64,000 nt of DNA from Parasulfitobacter algicola (GTDB lineage: Bacteria > Pseudomonadota > Alphaproteobacteria > Rhodobacterales > Rhodobacteraceae). Positions 25,286 to 34,347 of this stretch are shown here, in pieces. The DNA is taken from contig NZ_JABUFE010000001.1 in assembly GCF_013315265.1 (NCBI RefSeq), positions 593,001 to 657,000 on the forward strand. Reading direction: 5' to 3'. The notes beneath the pieces are model-generated. The model worked only from the letters and a program-made list of their open reading frames with translations. It made no database searches and was not told where the DNA came from. The position numbers and the translations under genes were made by a program. The stretch's first letter is position 1, and each line of letters starts with the position of its first letter.

Positions 25286-26347
25286 ATGCAAAAAACGTAT
25301 AAGATTGCCAGCATTCCTGGTGATGGTATCGGCAAAGAGGTCGTTCCGCACGGCCAAATAATCGCCGATGTCGCAGCCCGCCAGCATGGCTTTGCCATTG
25401 AATGGACAGTGTTCGACTGGTCTTGCGAGACTTACTTGGAAACCGGTCAGATGATGCCGGATGACGGGATTGAGCAACTCAAGAAGTTTGATGCCATCTA
25501 TCTTGGCGCTGTTGGATGGCCTACGGTGCCCGATCATGTGTCGCTTTGGGGGTTGCTGCTGCCCATTCGTCGCGAAATGAACCAATATGCAAATATTCGT
25601 CACATTCGCTTGCTGGACGGGGTTCAATCCCCACTGGCAGGCAGATCGCCCGAAGACATTGATTTCATCGTTGTACGCGAAAACGTCGAAGGCGAATATT
25701 CGGAACTTGGCGGTCGTATGAACCGCGGCACCCCTGACGAATTGGCAATACAAGAAGCCGTATTCACCCGAAAAGGCACTGACCGCATTATGAAATATGC
25801 GTTTGAACTGGCTCAGAAACGCGCACGAAAACAAGTGACATCTGCCACCAAGTCGAACGGCATCAAACATTCGATGCCATTTTGGGATGAACGGTTTGCT
25901 GCAATGTCGGCACAGTATCCCGACATCAGTACGAACCAATTTCACATCGATATTCTGACCGCGCATTTTGTACGCAACCCTGACTGGTTTGATGTTATTG
26001 TCGCGTCGAACTTGTTTGGTGATATTCTGTCTGACCTTGGTCCTGCCATTGCAGGATCAATCGGGATCGCGCCGTCGGCCAACATAAACCCCGAACGCGA
26101 GTTTCCGTCCATGTTCGAACCTGTTCACGGATCGGCCCCGGATATTGCGGGTAAAGGTATCGCAAATCCGATCGGTGCCATATGGACGATTGCCGAATTG
26201 CTTGAGCATCTTGGGGAAAATGCGGCAGCTGCGCAAATCGAAGCGGCGATGCAGCAATCCCTTATGCATGATGAAACCAAAACGGCTGACCTTGGCGGAA
26301 GCGCCACAACTCAAGGCTGTGTAGATACTATCCTGAACGCGATGTAG
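25286..26347 (+). CDS. NAD-dependent tartrate/D-malate-type decarboxylating dehydrogenase
   Basis: 353 residues of the isopropylmalate/isocitrate dehydrogenase family: IPGDGIGKEVV at the N-terminus, SLWGLLLPIRREMNQYANIR as substrate loop, the metal-binding DVIVASNLFGDILSDLG region and FEPVHGSAPDIAGKGIANP near the C-terminus. The substrate-loop pattern resembles TtuC/DmlA (tartrate or D-malate) rather than LeuB. Placed after a LeuCD-like hydratase and a carboxylate transporter, it plausibly oxidises D-malate or an alkyl-malate. 9 bp after leuD-like. Confidence 0.9.
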   Translation: MQKTYKIASIPGDGIGKEVVPHGQIIADVAARQHGFAIEWTVFDWSCETYLETGQMMPDDGIEQLKKFDAIYLGAVGWPTVPDHVSLWGLLLPIRREMNQYANIRHIRLLDGVQSPLAGRSPEDIDFIVVRENVEGEYSELGGRMNRGTPDELAIQEAVFTRKGTDRIMKYAFELAQKRARKQVTSATKSNGIKHSMPFWDERFAAMSAQYPDISTNQFHIDILTAHFVRNPDWFDVIVASNLFGDILSDLGPAIAGSIGIAPSANINPEREFPSMFEPVHGSAPDIAGKGIANPIGAIWTIAELLEHLGENAAAAQIEAAMQQSLMHDETKTADLGGSATTQGCVDTILNAM

Positions 26348-26369
26348 GTCTGATAAATCGCGAAACGCT

Positions 26370-26411
26370 AACCCAAGATAACGGCCATAACACTGGTCAA
26401 TAACTTGGGTT
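26370..26411. terminator. possible bidirectional terminator between convergent genes
   Basis: AACCCAAG (26370-26377) and CTTGGGTT (26404-26411) are complementary around a 26-nt loop, in the 70-bp gap between the convergent dehydrogenase and mlrC-like genes. Long loop, no strong T-run. Confidence 0.3.
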
Positions 26412-26417
26412 TAGAAG

Positions 26418-27899
26418 CTATTTTTCCTGATCCAACGGATGCATCGGGCGCGGAACTCTAGTGTAATTTAATGCGGCATAATTAACGGTGCACAACGCGC
26501 CGCTGTCACAGACCACAATCTGTCCGGCAATTGGCGCAAAGGCCGCGCGAAAGTGCTGCATGGATTTCAATGCCACGACGCGGCATTCTGACGGATTGAT
26601 ACCAAAGGTTTCGAATTGTCGCAGATCAAGCATTTGATGTGCGATACTGACGATCAATATATCGATACCGTCGACCTGCAAAACGGCCGTCGCGCCAAAA
26701 CTGCGCTGCTGGCCCCCTAAAATGGGGCCGCTACCTGTCACCAGACCCTCGCCGCGCCATTTCAGGATGCCAGTTATGTCTAGCGGCCCACCGCCAAACT
26801 CTTTTGCCGTTTTACCACCAAGGGCAAGGCTTACAGTCGAACCAATGGTATGATCTTGAAGCATGTCCGCAGCCTGTGCATCAACCATAGGACCAAAACA
26901 TGCATCATTTACACCTGCATCCAGCAGCGCGCCCAGTAATGAAGTTGCATCACCATAAGCACCCGAGCCGGGGTTGTCGGCATAATCGGCAATCACCAAT
27001 GGCCCACTTCCCGTTTTCCAGGCCTTGGCTAGTTTAGCCGCCTCTGTCACATCGATATAGGTGTTCAGGCTTTCGTTGCGTCGTTGCCAGATATCGTCGG
27101 CAATTTCTTCGCCGATGTCTTGTGCGCCGGGCAGGCCAGCTTCGGCGGTGACCAGCACCGTCGGGCCAACTTCTGGGACATCCGCGCAGGGAAAGGCACC
27201 GTTGATGCTGACCGCATAAATCCCTTTGCGGGCCTCGGCGGCGCGGGCCATTGCGTGCCGTTCAATCATCGGGCCAAGGTCGGTACGTCCACCGTTTGCC
27301 TCCTCTAGCATAGGGCGATAGGCGCGTAACGTTTTCGGGTTAATTTCACCCACCATAGTCCTGTGTAGCAGTTCAGCGGTACGTTGCCCGGTGGCTTGAA
27401 TATCGACGTGTGGATAAGTCGTAAATGAGACCAGGATCTGCGCCAGATCACACATCGCGGTTGTCACGTTGGCATGCGGATCCAACGTAACGGCGACCGG
27501 CAGATCGAAACCAGTGACGGCACGCAAACGCCGCAAGATTTCGCCTTCACCATCGTCATGGGATGCAGTTACCATCGCACCGTGCAACATTAGCAGAATT
27601 CCGTCCCAATCGCCGTCTTTGGCCGCAGTCAGAAGTGGCTGACAAAGCGCATCAAAAGCGTGATCGCTGACACGTCCACCTGGACCGGCCGCCGCGCTGA
27701 TGACATGGGTGATGTCCCAGCCGTGGTGGCGACCACTGCGCAGAACACCGGCAAGTTCGGTGTTTGCAGTGCCACGTGCCGCGATGGCAGCAGGCCCGTC
27801 AAGCAAATATCGGGCCTGAAAATCCGTGATTTCGGTGGGGCGAATGTTGAATGTATTGGTTTCGTGCGAAATTTCAGCAGTCAAAATGCGTAGCGCCAA
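26418..27899 (-). CDS. MlrC-type M81-family hydrolase
   Basis: 493 residues. N-terminal ILTAEISHETNTFNIRPTE and LLMLHGAMVTASHDDGEGE, then VAVTLDPHANVTTAM, supply the His/Asp metal ligands of the M81 family named after MlrC, the last enzyme of microcystin linear-peptide breakdown. The C-terminal half has ADYADNPGSGAYGD. Most relatives occur beside peptide transporters and have no known substrate. Last gene of a leftward operon, 11 bp after the ABC ATPase. Confidence 0.9.
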   Translation of the reverse strand: MALRILTAEISHETNTFNIRPTEITDFQARYLLDGPAAIAARGTANTELAGVLRSGRHHGWDITHVISAAAGPGGRVSDHAFDALCQPLLTAAKDGDWDGILLMLHGAMVTASHDDGEGEILRRLRAVTGFDLPVAVTLDPHANVTTAMCDLAQILVSFTTYPHVDIQATGQRTAELLHRTMVGEINPKTLRAYRPMLEEANGGRTDLGPMIERHAMARAAEARKGIYAVSINGAFPCADVPEVGPTVLVTAEAGLPGAQDIGEEIADDIWQRRNESLNTYIDVTEAAKLAKAWKTGSGPLVIADYADNPGSGAYGDATSLLGALLDAGVNDACFGPMVDAQAADMLQDHTIGSTVSLALGGKTAKEFGGGPLDITGILKWRGEGLVTGSGPILGGQQRSFGATAVLQVDGIDILIVSIAHQMLDLRQFETFGINPSECRVVALKSMQHFRAAFAPIAGQIVVCDSGALCTVNYAALNYTRVPRPMHPLDQEK

Positions 27900-27910
27900 T
27901 GGATAAGCCT

Positions 27911-28864
27911 TTAGATTGGGTTATGGCAGGCGACAGCGTGTCCGCCATCAGATGATAATACGGGTGTTTCAGTCCGGCAAATAGCTGCGGCACGGGGGCA
28001 TCTGTCTGCAAATGCACAGCCTGGCGGCAGATCAAAGGGGCTTGGAACCTCGCCTTCCAGTGGCGTGATGATGCGGCGCAATTTGGGGTCTGGTGCAAAG
28101 GTGCTGTCCATCAGTGTCGCAGTATAGGGGTGGCGCGCGGGCAGGTCCGTGTCAGGTAAGGCCTCGACAACGCGGCCCAGATACATGACCAGGATTTCGT
28201 CGCAAAAATACCGCACAAGGCTTAGATCGTGACTGATAAACAGATAAGTCAGCCCAAGATCATCCCGCAATTGTTCCAAAAGGCTGATGATTTGCGCCTG
28301 CACCGACACATCAAGCGATGCTGTCGGTTCATCCAAGACCAAAAGCTGTGGCCGCAGCGCCAGTGCACGTGCGATGCCAACGCGCTGTTTTTGCCCACCG
28401 GAGATTTGGTGCGGAAAGCTGGATGCAAGGCCTGGGTCCAGCCCAACCATACGAAGCAGTGCCGCCACTTCCTCTTCTGGTTTGCTGGCTGGCTTGCGGT
28501 CTTGAACGACAAAAGGCTCCATGACCGCCCGCGAAATAGTGTACCGAGGATCAATCGCGGAATAAGGATCCTGAAACACCATCTGCATGTTGGCGCGCAG
28601 TTTGCGCATTTGTGCCGGGGATTTGGCGCGCAAGTCTTCACCGTCAAAGCGCAATGTGCCGTCGGTCGGTTCAATCAACCGCAAAATCAGCCGCGCCAAT
28701 GTGGATTTGCCGCAGCCACTTTCGCCGACCACGCCAACAACGCGACCCTTGGGCAGATCAAAGGACACATCGTTAACGGCATGCATCGCGCGCGCCTTGC
28801 GAAACGGACCGCCCGGGCTTTTGAACTGTTTCGACAGGTTGCGCACTTCAAGAAGGTTGGTCAT
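27911..28864 (-). CDS. peptide ABC transporter ATP-binding protein (DppF/OppF type)
   Basis: 317 residues from the ATG that overlaps the preceding stop as ATGA; an in-frame ATG eight codons earlier is unlikely. Walker A GESGCGKSTL, signature SGGQKQRVGIARAL, Walker B LLVLDEPTASLD, and the C-terminal Opp-type extension with four cysteines (PPGCAFADRCPRAAAICRTE). Confidence 0.95.
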   Translation of the reverse strand: MTNLLEVRNLSKQFKSPGGPFRKARAMHAVNDVSFDLPKGRVVGVVGESGCGKSTLARLILRLIEPTDGTLRFDGEDLRAKSPAQMRKLRANMQMVFQDPYSAIDPRYTISRAVMEPFVVQDRKPASKPEEEVAALLRMVGLDPGLASSFPHQISGGQKQRVGIARALALRPQLLVLDEPTASLDVSVQAQIISLLEQLRDDLGLTYLFISHDLSLVRYFCDEILVMYLGRVVEALPDTDLPARHPYTATLMDSTFAPDPKLRRIITPLEGEVPSPFDLPPGCAFADRCPRAAAICRTETPVLSSDGGHAVACHNPI

Positions 28865-29817
28865 TGCGGCGCCCCCGGAAAATGACACGCGGCCTGCCCG
28901 TTACCATGTTGAACAAATGCAGGCACATCTGTGGCACATATTTCTTTGGCTTGTGTACATCTGGGATGAAACGGACATCCTTTGGGATAGTTCAGGACGT
29001 TCGGAACAGTGCCGGGAATGCCTGTAAGGTGTTCATCGTCACTCAAGCCCTTTGGGATGCAGCCGATCAAGGCTTGCGTATAAGGGTGCTGGGGTGCGTC
29101 AAAGATCGCCTCGACAGGTCCGTGTTCAATGGCGCGGCCTGCATACATGACCACGACCTTGTCGCAGGTTTGCGCGACCACGCTCATGTCATGGGTGATC
29201 AGCACCAGCGACAGGTCACGTTCTTTCACCAGATCGTCAAGCAGGCGAATAATTTGGGCCTGTACGGTCACGTCAAGTGCAGTCGTCGGTTCATCGGCGA
29301 CCAGCACATCGGGATCAGCGGCCAGTGCCATCGCGATCACGATACGCTGCTTCATGCCCCCCGACATTTGATGCGGATAGCGGTTGCAGATTGTGCCAGG
29401 TTCCGGAATGCGCAATGTGCCAAGGATTTCGACCGTGCGCGCCCGTGCCTCTGATGCGTTCATGCCAAGGTGCAGCCGGGCAACGGCATCGACCTGCGGT
29501 CCGATCTTTTGCAACGGGTCAAGCGATGTCATCGGGTTTTGCGTGATCAGCCCCAGACGCCCACCACGCAATTTACGATATGCAGGTTCAGGTAGATTGG
29601 TCAGATCCTGACCATCAAACATAATCGAACCTGCGGTAATCCGGCCGCCTGAAAGCGGCAAAAGACCCATCACGCTCATCGCGGTCAGGGATTTGCCTGA
29701 CCCGCTTTCGCCCACGATGCCAAGTGTTTCACCTTTTTCCAGTGAAAAACTGACGCCGGACAAAGGCGCAACGGGGCCAAAGGCCACTTCAAGATCGCGG
29801 ACCTCAAGCATACTCAT
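28861..29817 (-). CDS. peptide ABC transporter ATP-binding protein (DppD/OppD type)
   Basis: 318 residues. Walker A GESGSGKSLT, signature MSGGMKQRIVIAMAL, Walker B VLVADEPTTALD, and the Opp-type C-terminal cysteine region GCPFHPRCTQAKEIC. Overlaps the dppC-like gene by 4 nt (ATGA). It works as a heterodimer with the following ATPase. Confidence 0.95.
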   Translation of the reverse strand: MSMLEVRDLEVAFGPVAPLSGVSFSLEKGETLGIVGESGSGKSLTAMSVMGLLPLSGGRITAGSIMFDGQDLTNLPEPAYRKLRGGRLGLITQNPMTSLDPLQKIGPQVDAVARLHLGMNASEARARTVEILGTLRIPEPGTICNRYPHQMSGGMKQRIVIAMALAADPDVLVADEPTTALDVTVQAQIIRLLDDLVKERDLSLVLITHDMSVVAQTCDKVVVMYAGRAIEHGPVEAIFDAPQHPYTQALIGCIPKGLSDDEHLTGIPGTVPNVLNYPKGCPFHPRCTQAKEICATDVPAFVQHGNGQAACHFPGAPQ

Positions 29818-30698
29818 GACCCCCTGATCCGGTCGCGGATATCAAGCGCGCGGATCAATTCGTCGCCGAAAAGATTTACAGCGATCACTGTGACGGCCAC
29901 GACCACACCGGGAAAGATGATGACCCATGGGCTAAGAAACAGCTGCGCCGTACCAGATGACATCATCGCGCCCCAGCTTGGGGTCGGCGGCTGTGCACCA
30001 AGGCCAAAAAAGCCAAGCGTTGCCTCAAGCACGATGCCGTCACCAATGGCCAGCATGCCAACCACGATAACAGGTGCAATCGCATTGGGCAGCAAATGCT
30101 TAAGCAGAATATGATGCGGTTTTGCGCCCAGATTAATCGTCGCTTCGATGAAAGTTTCGCGTTTTAATCGCACAATCTGTGCCCGCGTCAGCCGTGTGAA
30201 TTGTGCAAGATAGGCAATGGCAATTGCGAACGTGGTCGAGGTTAGACCGGGCCCGATGATAGCGACAAATATCAACGCGATCAGGATGTCGGGGAAAGAC
30301 CAGGTCAGATCGACCACAGTCATAACGGCCCGTTCGAAAAATCCACCAAAGTAACCAGCAGCGGCCCCCAACGTCATGCCAGCAGTGATCGAAATGGCAA
30401 TTGCCGTTGCACTGACCGAAAGCGATGTGCGCGCGCCGTATATGACGCGACTAAGGACATCACGGCCAAACTGATCAGTGCCCAGAAGGTGGGGCCATCC
30501 GGGTGGTGCATTTCCGTTTGTCAGATCCTGTGCAGCATAATCGAACGGTGTAATCCAAGGCGCAAAAATTGCTGTCAGAACCAGCAAAACTAGAAAGCCA
30601 CCTGCGATCTTGCCAAGCCACGACCCGAAGGCACGGGATACGGGCGTGCCGCGATAACCTGCCATCCAACGCGCAGCGATACCTGTCATACTGCTCAT
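29814..30698 (-). CDS. peptide ABC transporter permease (DppC type)
   Basis: 294 residues, six hydrophobic segments, with the OppC-type N-terminal helix and periplasmic loop (HLLGTDQFGRDVLSRVIYGA) and the EAA loop (INLGAKPHHILLKHLLPNA). Overlaps the dppB-like gene by 4 nt. Confidence 0.95.
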   Translation of the reverse strand: MSSMTGIAARWMAGYRGTPVSRAFGSWLGKIAGGFLVLLVLTAIFAPWITPFDYAAQDLTNGNAPPGWPHLLGTDQFGRDVLSRVIYGARTSLSVSATAIAISITAGMTLGAAAGYFGGFFERAVMTVVDLTWSFPDILIALIFVAIIGPGLTSTTFAIAIAYLAQFTRLTRAQIVRLKRETFIEATINLGAKPHHILLKHLLPNAIAPVIVVGMLAIGDGIVLEATLGFFGLGAQPPTPSWGAMMSSGTAQLFLSPWVIIFPGVVVAVTVIAVNLFGDELIRALDIRDRIRGS

Positions 30699-31624
30699 GT
30701 TTTTGCCTCGCGAATGCGTGGGTCCATGGCAGCTTGTGCCACGTCACCGATCAATGTGCCCAACATGACAGCCAGCGCCAGCATCAAAAGGCACCCCTGC
30801 ACAACAGGATAGTCACGCTGGCCAAGAGCGCGGATCAGAAGCGATCCAAGACCGGGGCGCCCAAAAACAAATTCGACTGTAACCGCGCCCCCAAGTATCC
30901 AACCGATGCGCAATGCCAGAATGGTCACGACAGGTAGCAGGGCATGTGGCATCAGATGACCGAATAATATCTTGTATGATGGCAGACCCTTGGCATGCAG
31001 CAGCATCACGAAATCTTCGCGTTTTACATCAAGCAATGCCACCCGCGTGACGCGGGCCACCAAAGCCACGCCGCCGAAACCAATGGTCAAGACCGGCAGC
31101 ACAAGCGCGCTCCAACCACCTGCGCCTGACACCGGGAACCACTGCAATTGCACCGCAAAGAACAGGATCATCAAAAGCGCCAACCAGAACCCTGGCACAG
31201 TTGAGCCCAACAAGATAAAGCCGCGCATGAATTGTTCGACAATTTTGGACCGTGTCGTGGCGGATATTGTACCCAGAATGATGCCGACAATGCTGGAAAA
31301 GGCAAAAGCCAACCCGCCCAACGCCAGGCTATAGGGCAGATTTTGCGCGATCAGATCAGCAACAGGGCGCCGCAGCACAATTGCTTCACCGAAATCGCCT
31401 TGAAACATGGCTCCGATCCAGCGCAGATATTGAATGGCCAGCGGTTGATCCAACCCGTATTTGGTGATTAAGGCAGCCCTGTCATCGGGCGATGATCCAA
31501 CGCGGATCAGGTTGTCGATAGGATCGCCCGGCAGAAGATGAACAATCATGAATATCACGACTGAAATCGAAAATGATACCGGGATCAGCATAAGCACCCG
31601 AAAGAAAATATATCGCCAAAGCAT
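30695..31624 (-). CDS. peptide ABC transporter permease (DppB type)
   Basis: 309 residues from ATG 31624 (MLWRYIFFRVLMLIPVSF), preceded by GGGGGAAAG; an upstream in-frame start would run into the intergenic hairpin. Six hydrophobic segments, FMIVHLLPGDPIDNL, and the EAA loop (LHAKGLPSYKILFGHLMPHA). Confidence 0.94.
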   Translation of the reverse strand: MLWRYIFFRVLMLIPVSFSISVVIFMIVHLLPGDPIDNLIRVGSSPDDRAALITKYGLDQPLAIQYLRWIGAMFQGDFGEAIVLRRPVADLIAQNLPYSLALGGLAFAFSSIVGIILGTISATTRSKIVEQFMRGFILLGSTVPGFWLALLMILFFAVQLQWFPVSGAGGWSALVLPVLTIGFGGVALVARVTRVALLDVKREDFVMLLHAKGLPSYKILFGHLMPHALLPVVTILALRIGWILGGAVTVEFVFGRPGLGSLLIRALGQRDYPVVQGCLLMLALAVMLGTLIGDVAQAAMDPRIREAKT

Positions 31625-31652
31625 AGGTTGTCTTTCCCCCGATTGGGGCCTT

Positions 31653-31675
31653 GCGCCCCCGGGCATCGGGGGCGC
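31653..31675 (-). promoter_or_regulatory. hairpin between binding-protein and permease genes
   Basis: GCGCCCCCG and CGGGGGCGC form a perfect 9-bp stem with a 5-nt loop, just after the binding-protein stop and before dppB. No T-run. Such hairpins commonly stabilise the binding-protein mRNA or attenuate, giving more binding protein than permease. Confidence 0.6.
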
Positions 31676-31693
31676 GCGTCTTTTAGGTCAGCG

Positions 31694-33274
31694 TTATTCG
31701 GCGACGGTTATGTCAAGTACCGTCTGCGCGCGGAATCTTGTGCCCCGTATCGGATCAGGCACGTTCACCTTATTTGTATTATAAGCAATGTTCGTTGTTG
31801 GCTGATAGATCGGCACGAACAGATGCTGTGACAGAATGTATTCGTGATAGGCTTTGAAATTCGCGATACGTTCTTCCGAATTTTTGCTTTCTTCCATTGC
31901 GACATCATTCAGACGCTGACCTTCGGCGTCAGTCCACATGGATACGTTGGGATATCCCAGACGTTTGCCTGAAAAGAACCAATCCAAAATGTCCGAATTA
32001 TTCCAGTCATAACCGCGAACGGCAAGCTGATGTCGGTTTTCCTTGTATTCGTCTCGTATGGTCGAGCTGTCGAAAACGGTGATAATCGCTTCCATGCCGA
32101 TGTCGGCCAATTGCGCCTGAACAACCTGGGTCAGCGATGTGAATTCGGTCCCGTTTTGTGTGAACAGTTTGACCGACAAACGTGTGCCGTCTTTTACACG
32201 AACGCCATCGCTGTCCATGATCCAGCCTGCATCTTTCAGCAGTGCATTTGCTTTATCCAGATCATGACGCACGTCTAACGCAGGGTCCACATCGGCTTCT
32301 GGCAGTGACGAAATCAGAAAGTTATGTGCTGGGGCCCCGACACCATTATAGATCGAAGCAACGATCGCTTCTTGGTTGATCGCAAGTCCGGTGGCCTGAC
32401 GCACCTTGATATCATCGAACGGGGGTGCTGTTACATTGATTGGCATGTAATTGATGCCTGTTCCTGGCATCTGAATGACAGCCACGTTGCTTTCGGCCTT
32501 AAGAATTTGCAGGAAATCCGTAGGCACACCCAGCAAGATATCAACGCCACCGGTTTTTAATTCTAGAAACGCGGTCGATTGGTCCGGAATTTCCCGGAAC
32601 GTGACCTGTGCCAGATGGGCTGCCCCCTGATTTTCCGAAAGATCGGACGCCCAGGCATAATCGTCGTTTCGCACCAACACTGTTTCAAGCCCGATATCAA
32701 AACGATCAAGCTTGAATGGCCCTGTACCCACCGCACCGGTTACGCCGAAATTATCGCCCATTTCATCGTATGCAGCCGCCCCTGGAATACCCATAAATGA
32801 CGAAGCAAGGTTGTAAAGCAGGTTCGGCTCGGGTCGGGACATCACGAATTTGACCGTCAGATTATCTACAACTTCGACGGCATCGATTGCCGCTACCAGA
32901 AATGCATTTTCTGTATCAGCGAAATCCGGGATCCAATCGGCAACTGATTGTGCATTGAATTCGGTGCCATCATGAAATGTCACGCCCTCTTTCAGTTTGA
33001 ATGTCCAGGACATTCCATCTGCGCTTTCCTCCCACGAAGTCGCAAGATGCGGATGATAGGATTGATCGGCGTCCTGCTCTACGAGCCGATCATAGATCAG
33101 TGACGTGGCTGAATTCAGGTTGCTGGATGTCACTGGATTGTATGATGTGGCACCCAGTTCACCCGAGGCAAACGCAATCGTCGCCTCTTGTGCAAAGGCG
33201 GTGGTTGAAATCAGGCCCGCTGCAATAAGCGCCGTAGCTGAAAGAAGTCGTGACTTGGTCGCATAGTGCATCAA
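31694..33274 (-). CDS. peptide ABC transporter solute-binding protein
   Basis: 526 residues with a Sec signal peptide (LLSATALIAAGLISTTAFAQ). SBP family 5 (DppA/OppA) features: LATSWEESADGMSWTFKLKE, VTFHDGTEFNAQSV, VRQATGLAINQEAIV. Captures oligopeptides or similar solutes in the periplasm. Begins 27 bp after the RpiR gene. Confidence 0.95.
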   Translation of the reverse strand: MMHYATKSRLLSATALIAAGLISTTAFAQEATIAFASGELGATSYNPVTSSNLNSATSLIYDRLVEQDADQSYHPHLATSWEESADGMSWTFKLKEGVTFHDGTEFNAQSVADWIPDFADTENAFLVAAIDAVEVVDNLTVKFVMSRPEPNLLYNLASSFMGIPGAAAYDEMGDNFGVTGAVGTGPFKLDRFDIGLETVLVRNDDYAWASDLSENQGAAHLAQVTFREIPDQSTAFLELKTGGVDILLGVPTDFLQILKAESNVAVIQMPGTGINYMPINVTAPPFDDIKVRQATGLAINQEAIVASIYNGVGAPAHNFLISSLPEADVDPALDVRHDLDKANALLKDAGWIMDSDGVRVKDGTRLSVKLFTQNGTEFTSLTQVVQAQLADIGMEAIITVFDSSTIRDEYKENRHQLAVRGYDWNNSDILDWFFSGKRLGYPNVSMWTDAEGQRLNDVAMEESKNSEERIANFKAYHEYILSQHLFVPIYQPTTNIAYNTNKVNVPDPIRGTRFRAQTVLDITVAE

Positions 33275-33301
33275 GATCGTCCTTTTATATGAAAAATTGG
33301 T

Positions 33302-34201
33302 CTAATCGGTTGTCTTTTTCTCGGTCAGTTTTTTAGCAGGCGCGCTGCCGACATGGCCGGTGAAATGCCCATAAAGGTCAGCAATGTGGTTCATCCGGTC
33401 CTCGACCTCGGGGCCAAGCTCCATGAAGACGCCATTGACCAAAAGATTGGCAAGGCTTGCCATCTGTGCGGTAGATTCCCAGAAAAGATTGAATTCGGTC
33501 GGTACAACAAACAGCTCATCGGCCACATCGTTCCCCCAATCACAATAAGGATCGGTAATCAGCGTCACGGGGATACCTGCGGCTTTGGCCTGGGTCGCAA
33601 GATCCTTGGCCAATCGCGAATAACGGCGCGCTTCGAATATCACCAAGGCTGCGTCAGTATCATTTCGCGCCAGAATTTGCGCGAAGTTACCGCTGCCTAG
33701 ATCAAGCAGTTCCACACCGTCCCGCAGGTACTGCAACTGATTGACAAAAATCTGCGCCATGCCGCGTTCGGTCTGAAAACCAGTCGCAAAAACTGCCTTG
33801 GCTGTGGCTAGCCGTCTGACGACAACAGCCCATGCGGGCGAATGTGCAATTTCATAGACAGCTACAAGGGCTGCCATTTCCAGTTCAAGGCCCCGGACAA
33901 GCTGATCTTCACCGGCATGATAGCGGGCCTGTAAATCACGTAAGCGGTCGCCGATTAACCAAGGTTGATCTCCAATATCGCGCTTTAAGTGCGATTTGAG
34001 ATCCTTGAAGCTGTTATATCCAAGGGACCGGCAAAACCGTCCTACGGTCGGTTCGCTGACGGCTACTTTTTCGGCCAGACTGGCAGCTGTTTCAAAGGGT
34101 AAAGTCGTGATTTCGGCAATCATATAGCTGGCCAGCGCACGTTCCGATTTGGACATGGATCTGTTTGCTTCTGACAGCCGTTCTCGTAATGATTTTGGCA
34201 T
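33302..34201 (-). CDS. RpiR/MurR-family transcriptional regulator
   Basis: 299 residues. N-terminal HTH with the RpiR signature VAVSEPTVGRFCRSLGYNSF, then a SIS domain (VFATGFQTERGMAQIFVNQL). SIS domains bind phosphosugars, but many relatives control peptide or amino-acid genes. First gene of the leftward operon and divergent from the D-amino-acid-oxidase-like gene, so it may control both. Confidence 0.93.
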   Translation of the reverse strand: MPKSLRERLSEANRSMSKSERALASYMIAEITTLPFETAASLAEKVAVSEPTVGRFCRSLGYNSFKDLKSHLKRDIGDQPWLIGDRLRDLQARYHAGEDQLVRGLELEMAALVAVYEIAHSPAWAVVVRRLATAKAVFATGFQTERGMAQIFVNQLQYLRDGVELLDLGSGNFAQILARNDTDAALVIFEARRYSRLAKDLATQAKAAGIPVTLITDPYCDWGNDVADELFVVPTEFNLFWESTAQMASLANLLVNGVFMELGPEVEDRMNHIADLYGHFTGHVGSAPAKKLTEKKTTD

Positions 34202-34347
34202 TCAACCCCCAAAGATAGATCAAATAGGTAATAAAACTTTCATAGAGTCAACAAATTTTAATAAACTTGCAAATTGTCATGATTGAATGTCTTGTGCCCA
34301 GGTTGGCACTGCATCATGTGTGTGCGATGACAAAAGGGCGCCACTTT

